A DNA stretch of 30,000 nucleotides from the NCBI GenBank assembly GCA_012295275.1, contig CM022677.1:22082281-22112280 (forward strand), read 5' to 3'. How positions within the stretch are numbered: the stretch's first letter is position 1; each line of letters starts with the position of its first letter. This DNA comes from Chrysomallon squamiferum. Taxonomy: Eukaryota > Mollusca > Gastropoda > Neomphalida > Peltospiridae. The translations under genes were made by a program, and so were the position numbers. Under the pieces are notes generated by a model, which was not told the DNA's origin, searched no databases, and saw only the letters and a list, made by a program, of their open reading frames with translations. Positions 26,486-30,000 of this stretch are shown here, in pieces.

Positions 26486-28162
26486 AAATAAAAGGAAAAC
26501 AAAATAACAGTTAAAACAGTTGTCTCCCTTACCTCCTGCTCCTGATTTCTTCACCTCCTCCTGCTCCTCAGGAGTGTCTCCTCTGAGCTGGTCGCAGTGT
26601 GCACGTATCTGTTCCAGCAGTCGCAGCACCCTCGCCTCTCTCCGCCCGCGCTTGTCGTCAGGGTGGGAGTGGACGATGTTGTGCAGTGCTGCTGCAGCCC
26701 TCGCGCGAGCAGACTTACTTCCCCTGGTGTTGCCTAGCAACCCTGAGTCTTTGTCACTGCCGTGAAGAAGCTGGATGAGTAGAGGAAGACATCCTGGAAT
26801 AGAATAAAAAATACAGCAATGATGACAACAGCAACAGCAGCAACAACAGCAACAGCAACATAAGAAAGTAGGATGAGCTACCCTCATTTGAAATATTTGT
26901 GTCTAGAAATGTTTTTGGCTTTGAAATTATTAACATTTTTAGCAATTTAATCTGGGAATAGGATTGATGTCAAGATCTAAAATTAATTTGTTTCATGTAT
27001 TACAAATATACTGCAGCTCAAAAATACTCCCCAAAATAATAAAGAAATAAATATATATGAATTTTATTTTTTTATTTTTTAGTTTATATATTTTTGGTTA
27101 TTTCTGATGTCAGATCACCTTGTAATAACAACAGTAGGTATAATAGTTGTTGTAGTGGCTGTGGTAGCAGTAATAGTTGTAGTAGTAGTAATGACAGTGA
27201 TAGTGGTAGTAACTAAGGTAGTAATAATAGTAAACTTAGTAGTAATAACAGTAGCAGCAATAGCAAAAGTAGTGATGGTAGAAGTAGTAGTAGTAGCAGT
27301 AGTAAAAGTATTAGTAGCAGCAGCAGCAATGGTTTAAGAATAGTGATAGTTGCAGTTGTAATAGTAGAAGCAATAGTAGTAATAAGAGTGGAAATAGGAA
27401 AAGTAGTTGTAGTAGTAGCAGAAGTACTATTTTAGTAATGATTGCAGTAGTTGTAGTAGTAGAAGTACTATTTTAGTAGTTGTAGTAGTAGAAAAAAATT
27501 ACCAGATTGTCTCATTGCTATGCAGCTGTCCTGACTACTTGACATCGCCAGCAACGTCCTGCTCATGTCATCTTTGTCATGTGTGCCCAACATCGACAAC
27601 AATGAGTACACCATCTCCATCTGTGTGAATATATAAATAAATAATAAATACAAATACAAAATAAATAAAAGAATAAATAAAGTAAAATAAAATAAAATAA
27701 ATAAGAAAATACACAAACAAGTAAACAAATAAATCTATAAAAAGTAAAAATAACAATCTATAGATACATAAAAATAAATAAACAAACAAGAAATTAAAAA
27801 AAAATATATATAAATAAATAAATAAAATAAAATAAAATAAAATAAATAAATAAATAAATAATGTATTAATACTCATTTATAAATTATGGAAATAAATATA
27901 TATATATAGAGAGATACAAATATTTATCTCTGTCTCTGTCTCTCTCTCCATCTCCAACTCAAGAGCTCTCTTTCTTGTTTACTATTTTAACTTACTTTTG
28001 TTCCCAAGTGTTGCTGCTGCTGCTGCTGTTGCTGACATCCGTTTCTGCTGCTGCCCATGTGTGCAGTGGAGCTGTGCGTGCTGCTGGTGTTGGTGGAGTT
28101 GAAGCTCATGACGCTGGCAAGATCATGTTGTTGTGCACTGACATCATCACTCGCTGTCATTT
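13800..28162 (-). CDS. APC: Adenomatous polyposis coli protein (APC), multi-exon, N-terminus not seen
   Basis: Exons: 27996-28162, 27503-27620, 26533-26793, 25598-25699, 24461-24678, 21988-23789 and 13800-20634 (the last with three frame breaks). All splice phases agree, giving about 3,170 codons against 2,843 for human APC, although the N-terminal coiled coil is absent here. APC scaffolds the destruction complex that has beta-catenin phosphorylated for degradation in Wnt signalling, and binds microtubules and EB1. Seen in order: a linker ending HLGTK; armadillo repeats (MVYSLLSMLGTHDKDDMSRT, KLSFDEEHRHA, MALTNLTFGD, SVLRNLSWRAD, SALWNLSAHCTENKADICAV); three 15-aa repeats; about seven 20-aa repeats; three SAMP-type motifs; a basic Ser-rich region; SxIP motifs; PPFNYSPP; and C-terminal LVTTV. 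The match to vertebrate APC is unmistakable. Confidence 0.97.
15342..15557 (-). repeat. In-frame 27-bp tandem repeat in the APC basic region
   Basis: GGATCC-like anchors recur at 15342, 15369, 15396, 15423, 15450, 15477, 15504 and 15531, exactly 27 bp apart. Each unit encodes SGSSLAKTN or a close variant, giving eight or more copies of a Ser/Lys nonapeptide. Diverged copies flank both ends (TGSATNLKK, SASALGKVG, SNSNLKKVG), suggesting an older array with recent central expansion. Confidence 0.93.
17451..19897 (-). CDS. APC: APC last exon, middle part: 20-aa repeats and SAMP motifs
   Basis: It starts after frame break 2 with VLSSFDAQSVHSSVVSEYSR and continues SPSELPDSPSETMPPSPKS, matching human SPSDLPDSPGQTMPPSRSK. 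20-aa beta-catenin repeats lie at about 19,520-19,580 (YAEEGTPPTFSNCASLFSEI), 18,705-18,775 (YAEEGTPLNFSNATSLSDLS), 18,170-18,245 (YNEEGSPMNFSNTTSLSDLT) and 17,935-18,002 (YADEGPPRSGSLSSLSLIS, lacking the FS core). Axin-binding motifs are CISSAMPAP (about 19,290-19,335), LIQAAMPKS (about 18,540-18,590) and CISSAMPKS (about 17,510-17,565). It ends at frame break 3. Confidence 0.95.
19894..20199 (-). CDS. APC: APC last exon, segment between frame breaks 1 and 2
   Basis: Read one frame over from the flanking segments, this codes for TPVCFSRVSSLSSLHSSE, a near-canonical 20-aa repeat whose human counterpart is TPICFSRCSSLSSLSS. It continues to MEKAENMTGSVIENIGSAAQ and then to NNLVEETPLMFSRCSSLG, a second repeat matching human QETPLMFSRCTSVSSL. 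Each of the two repeats is cut by a frame break, which shows that the breaks interrupt a conserved gene. Confidence 0.9.
20197..20634 (-). CDS. APC: APC last exon, 5' part
   Basis: The acceptor TTAATTTAAG (AAG type) is in phase 2. The first base completes the Arg of NYSMR, so the third 15-aa repeat is split by the intron (NYSM/RYEDSD). The frame runs through TFYTEGTPYLSTATSLTDLT, a 20-aa-like repeat, and an acidic linker (VVVEEEEEVEPQ). It reaches TYCQEG, where the first frame break falls. Confidence 0.92.
21110..21987. repeat. Intronic array of about 58-bp units derived from the exon boundary
   Basis: Tandem units on the model TAATTAACGTAATTACCTCA then TACTGTAATTGACGTAACAA then CGTTATACTGTAGTGAAA. 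They are clearest from about 21,400 to 21,960 and more decayed to 21,110. The last unit runs into exon 21988-23789: the genuine donor and end of the exon (TAATTACCTCATGCTGTAGT in plus sense) match the repeat. Units therefore carry copies of the CATGAG|GTAATTA donor context, plus many TGACGTAA sites. The rest of this intron (20,635-21,110) is AT-rich without genes. Confidence 0.9.
21988..23789 (-). CDS. APC: APC exon: C-terminal armadillo repeats and 15-aa repeats
   Basis: The acceptor GTTTGACGCAG is in phase 0 and the donor AG|GTAATT leaves phase 2 (1,802 bp). It encodes VAASVLRNLSWRADLASKKT and ALWNLSAHCTENKADICAVD, then LVGTLTYKSPSKTMAIIENG, SLTIVSNACGTLWNLSAR and LWDMGAVGMLRNLVHSKHKM. These are armadillo repeats closely matching human APC. 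HARKVRALEQELDQNLAET follows, the short helix after the ARM domain (human HVRKQKALEAELD). A basic/Ser-rich linker leads to the 15-aa beta-catenin repeats EPINYSLKCHD (about 22,375-22,420), QPTNFSLRYAE (about 22,035-22,075) and QPINYSM at the exon end. Confidence 0.97.
23797..24130. repeat. (AAAY)n tetranucleotide tract
   Basis: AAAC/AAAT repeats (TTTG/TTTA on the minus strand) begin within 5 bp of the acceptor of exon 21988-23789 and supply its pyrimidine tract. TAAG-type and A-rich sequence continues to about 24,430, filling the intron. Confidence 0.95.
24461..24678 (-). CDS. APC: APC armadillo exon
   Basis: Acceptor GTATACACACAG, phase 1; donor TCAG|GTGAGC, phase 0. It encodes GGLQAIAELMQVDNESHG, then MRRYACMALTNLTFGDGTNK, and LLCSMKGALEGLVAQLRSSN, ending EDLCQ. 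It aligns with human GGLQAIAELLQVDCEMYG...LRRYAGMALTNLTFGD...QLKSESEDLQQ, with no gap in the core. Confidence 0.96.
24697..25430. repeat. (AAC)n, (AAT)n and (AGT)n tracts
   Basis: A near-pure AAC run (24,697-24,785) is followed by mixed AAT/GAT/AGT triplets to about 25,430 and an A-rich stretch to 25,530. Together they fill the intron between exons 25598-25699 and 24461-24678. Confidence 0.93.
25598..25699 (-). CDS. APC: APC armadillo exon
   Basis: Acceptor TTTTTGTTTTCAG, phase 1; donor TTAG|GTATGT, phase 1. It encodes ASRTSDMDHHPGPAIAALMK followed by LSFDEEHRHAICTLG, aligning with human CVLMKLSFDEEHRHAMNELG. The variable N-terminal part corresponds to the species-variable loop between the first ARM helices. 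Confidence 0.95.
25711..25842. repeat. (AAC)n / (AATAAC)n microsatellite
   Basis: AATAAC hexamers and AAC triplets begin 9 bp from the acceptor of exon 25598-25699, forming its TTG/TTATTG pyrimidine-rich tract. The remaining intron (25,843-26,448) is AT-rich with no feature seen. Confidence 0.94.
26449..26482. repeat. Poly(A) tract
   Basis: A run of about 34 A, close to the donor of exon 26533-26793. It could be a retroposon tail on the plus strand, but no body is recognised. Confidence 0.9.
26533..26793 (-). CDS. APC: APC armadillo exon
   Basis: Acceptor TTCTATTCCAG, phase 1; donor GGAG|GTAAGG, phase 1. It encodes CLPLLIQLLHGSDKDSGLLG, then NTRGSKSARARAAAALHNIV and HSHPDDKRGRREARVLRLLE. 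It is nearly identical in layout to human CLPLLIQLLHGNDKDSVLLG...SKEARARASAALHNIIHSQPDDKRGRREIRVLHLLEQIRAYC, then diverges (QLRGDTPEEQEEVKK). Confidence 0.97.
26810..27500. repeat. APC intron with AGT-type triplets
   Basis: A GCA/ACA run lies at 26,820-26,860, AT-rich sequence to about 27,110, then AGT/AAT/GTT triplets (27,110-27,495). The block AGTACTATTTTAGTA occurs twice (about 27,424 and 27,465), next to the donor of exon 27503-27620. Confidence 0.85.
27503..27620 (-). CDS. APC: APC exon at the start of the armadillo domain
   Basis: Acceptor ATATTCACACAG, phase 0; donor TCTG|GTAATT, phase 1. It encodes MEMVYSLLSMLGTHDKDDMS, then RTLLAMSSSQDSCIAMRQSG. Human APC reads VEMVYSLLSMLGTHDKDDMS...SSSQDSCISMRQSG, so nearly every residue is conserved. 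Confidence 0.97.
27630..27910. repeat. (AAAT)n tract and TA run
   Basis: AAAT/AAAC tetranucleotides begin about 10 bp from the acceptor of exon 27503-27620. They end in a TA/GA run at about 27,895-27,915, then a CT-rich patch to 27,960. Confidence 0.93.
27996..28162 (-). CDS. APC: APC linker exon with poly-Q
   Basis: Acceptor ACTGTTATTTCAG, phase 1; donor AAAA|GTAAGT, phase 0. It encodes MTASDDVSAQQHDLASVMSF, a Ser/Thr-rich stretch (NTSSTHSSTAHM), about eight Gln (mixed CAG/CAA) and HLGTK. Human counterpart: HETASVLSSSSTHSAPRRLTSHLGTK. This is the most upstream segment that can be assigned to APC. A start within it (MTAS) is possible but would remove the oligomerisation coiled coil. Confidence 0.93.
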
Positions 28163-28204
28163 CTGAAATAACAGTAATAACGTATAACAAAAGTGGTGCT
28201 GGTC

Positions 28205-28267
28205 AAAGTAGTAGTAGCAGTAGCATTGACAAAGTAATAGTAATAGTATTAATAATAGTAGTAATAA

Positions 28268-28299
<32 letters not shown>

Positions 28300-28300
28300 A

Positions 28301-28344
<44 letters not shown>

Positions 28345-28534
28345 ACTCTAATAGAAGTGATAGTAATAGTAATTGTAGTGACAGTAATAGTAGCAGAAAT
28401 AATAATAATAATAATATAAATTATAAATAAATAAATATAATAATAGATTATAAAAGTAGTAGTGGTATCAGCAATACTGGTAACACCAAACACATTTGCA
28501 ATTGTAATAACTGAATACATATAATTTACAAGTT

Positions 28535-28593
<59 letters not shown>

Positions 28594-28670
28594 TTCCATC
28601 AATCATCATCACCTAGAAGAAGAAGAAGAAGAAGAAGAAGAAGAAGAAGAAGAAGAAGAAGAAGAAGAAG

Positions 28671-28727
<57 letters not shown>

Positions 28728-28740
28728 AATTGATGAAGCT
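28205..28740. repeat. AGT, AAT, AAG and AAC trinucleotide blocks
   Basis: AGT-type triplets (28,207-28,400), AAT (28,538-28,591), AAG (28,616-28,670) and AAC (28,671-28,727) follow one another with little unique sequence between. They make up the whole space between exon 27996-28162 and the exon-like frame at 28,783-28,986. Confidence 0.95.
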
Positions 28741-28782
28741 GATGGCAATAACAGTGAAAAGAACAAGATAAATGGAAGGCAC

Positions 28783-28986
28783 CAGCACTAATTTCCCATT
28801 CTGATAAATGGAAGACAGGTTCTGATAATGTGGAAGATTTGCTTGCAATATGTCTGGATTCTCCTGCACCAGTACGTCTGCTGTCTGCGTTGCTATGGCA
28901 ACCAGCGTGCGACCATCCGGCAACGTCAAGAGGCATCGGTCACTGGAGTAGCCGCTGTTTTCTGCCCCAGATTTCAGAATGAAAAT
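28783..28986 (-). CDS. Exon-like frame upstream of APC, unassigned
   Basis: The acceptor TTTTTGTTACAG is followed in phase 0 by IFILKSGAENSGYSSDRCLL, then TLPDGRTLVAIATQTADVLV and QENPDILQANLPHYQNLSSI. Composition and codon use look coding, and it joins in phase with the frame at 29,489-29,593. I do not recognise the domain. The candidate donors (GTGCTG, GTGCCT) are weak and leave phase 0, whereas the next APC exon needs phase 1. It may be a divergent APC N-terminal exon with a missing partner, or the 3' end of another gene. Confidence 0.5.
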
Positions 28987-28992
28987 CTGTAA

Positions 28993-29147
28993 CAAAAATA
29001 ATAATAACAATTTAATAATAAGAATAAAACAATAATAATAATAACAACAGTAACAATAATAATAAAAATAATAACAATAATAATAATAATAAAAAAATAA
29101 TAATAACAAATATAACAATAATAATAATAACAATAGTAGTAGTAATA

Positions 29148-29210
<63 letters not shown>

Positions 29211-29212
29211 GT
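28993..29212. repeat. (AAT)n / (AAC)n trinucleotide tract
   Basis: AAT and AAC triplets begin next to the acceptor of the exon-like frame 28,783-28,986. The remaining 29,213-29,488 is AT-rich unique sequence with no feature seen. Confidence 0.94.
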
Positions 29213-29488
29213 CAAAAAGAAAGAATTAATTAAATACTTCAAATAATTATGGAATATTCATAGCAACAACAAATTTGGAACTTTTTGAAACAACTCAGCA
29301 TTACAAACACCTGTCTAATCAGGAGACACACTAACAAGATACTGCATATTGCAGGCATCTTTAAGACCAAGACTTCTTATTAGTAAATTATGATGTCTCT
29401 TTATTTCAAAAATTCCTGTATAACATTAAGAAAAATGATGTAGAATATACACTGAGTACAGCAGGCACCTGGGTAAAGCAGTACGTAC

Positions 29489-29593
29489 CTCTCCACACAG
29501 GGCAGTGTTGGTGAAGGCGTTTCTGACGAAGATGCCATTGCTCTCCTTCTCAGCAAGGTCGCTGGAACTGGGGTCCTGTTTCTCTATCATCAT
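29489..29593 (-). CDS. Exon-like frame upstream of APC, unassigned
   Basis: Acceptor TATTACTGTTACAG; donor GAGAG|GTACGT, a strong 5' site. It has 35 codons in phase 0 throughout: MMIEKQDPSSSDLAEKESNG, then IFVRNAFTNTALCGE. It is in phase with the frame at 28,783-28,986. It is not similar to the human APC N-terminus that I know. It could be APC-specific to this lineage or belong to an upstream gene on the same strand. Confidence 0.55.
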
Positions 29594-29599
29594 CTGTAA

Positions 29600-30000
29600 C
29601 AGTAATAATGTTGTTGTTGTAGTTGTTGTTGATGTTGTTATTGTTATCATTATTATAAGTAGTAGTACAGTAGTACTAGTGTTGTTGCTCATGCTGTTGT
29701 TGCTGTTAATATTATCATCAGTATTTGTAGTAATGTTGTTGTTGTTGATGATGATGATGATGATGTTATTATTATTATTATTACCTTTATTATAAGTAGC
29801 AGTACAGTAGTACTAGTGTTGTTCATGCTGTTATTGTTATTATTATCATCAGTATTTGTAATGTTGTTGTTTTTGTTGTTGATGAGGATGTTGTTATTAT
29901 TGTTATTATTATCATTATTATAAGTTGTAGTACAGTAGTACTAGTGTTGTTGTTCATGCTGTTGTTATTGTTATCAGTATTCGCAGTAATGTTGTTGTTG
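29600..30000. repeat. 130-140-bp tandem repeat built of triplets
   Basis: GTACAGTAGTACTAG recurs at about 29,665, 29,802 and 29,930, each followed by TGTTGTT-CATGCTGTTRTTG and an ATCAGTATTYG block. At least three higher-order units of 128-137 bp are made of GTT/GAT/ATT triplets. The array continues past the window end. Confidence 0.88.

Overview
This is an animal nuclear genome segment: spliced genes with GT/AG introns, GC-rich exons in AT-rich, microsatellite-packed non-coding DNA, and no prokaryotic signals. An invertebrate, probably a lophotrochozoan and perhaps a mollusc, is my best guess from the repeat style (long CT/GA, TTTR, AAC and AGT tracts, small mariner-like elements) and from an APC protein that keeps the full vertebrate-type architecture. 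The phylum is inference only. Both recognisable genes lie on the minus strand.

Right half (about 13,800-28,162, possibly to 29,593): the tumour-suppressor scaffold APC. Eight exons can be read with matching splice phases: a linker exon with a poly-Q tract, the armadillo repeats, the 15-aa and 20-aa beta-catenin-binding repeats, three SAMP-type Axin-binding motifs, a Ser/Lys/Arg-rich basic region, two SxIP-type EB1 motifs, and a C-terminal TTV PDZ ligand. The N-terminal coiled-coil exons lie beyond the window or are not recognised. Two further exon-like ORFs (28,783-28,986 and 29,489-29,593) sit upstream and are not assigned. The very large last exon is interrupted by three one-base frameshifts, each in a run of G on the coding strand. 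Sequence on both sides is conserved APC, so consensus errors are likelier than decay.

Left half (3,570-9,245): a second minus-strand gene, rebuilt here from eight phase-compatible exons. It encodes about 420 residues rich in predicted coiled coil with an acidic C-terminal segment. I do not recognise the family.

The region between them (9,246-13,589) and the left end (1-3,400) show no supportable gene. They hold microsatellites, minisatellites, a mariner-type MITE, a near-perfect 59-bp palindrome, degenerate telomere-like tracts and clusters of CRE-like sites. The most unusual observations concern intronic tandem arrays. Two introns carry arrays that begin at or across the genuine 5' splice site, so donor-like sequence is repeated many times (26-bp array at about 6,260-6,495; about 58-bp array at about 21,400-21,988). 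The second also multiplies TGACGTAA bZIP-type sites. A five-unit CCAAT array also lies just beyond the APC stop codon.
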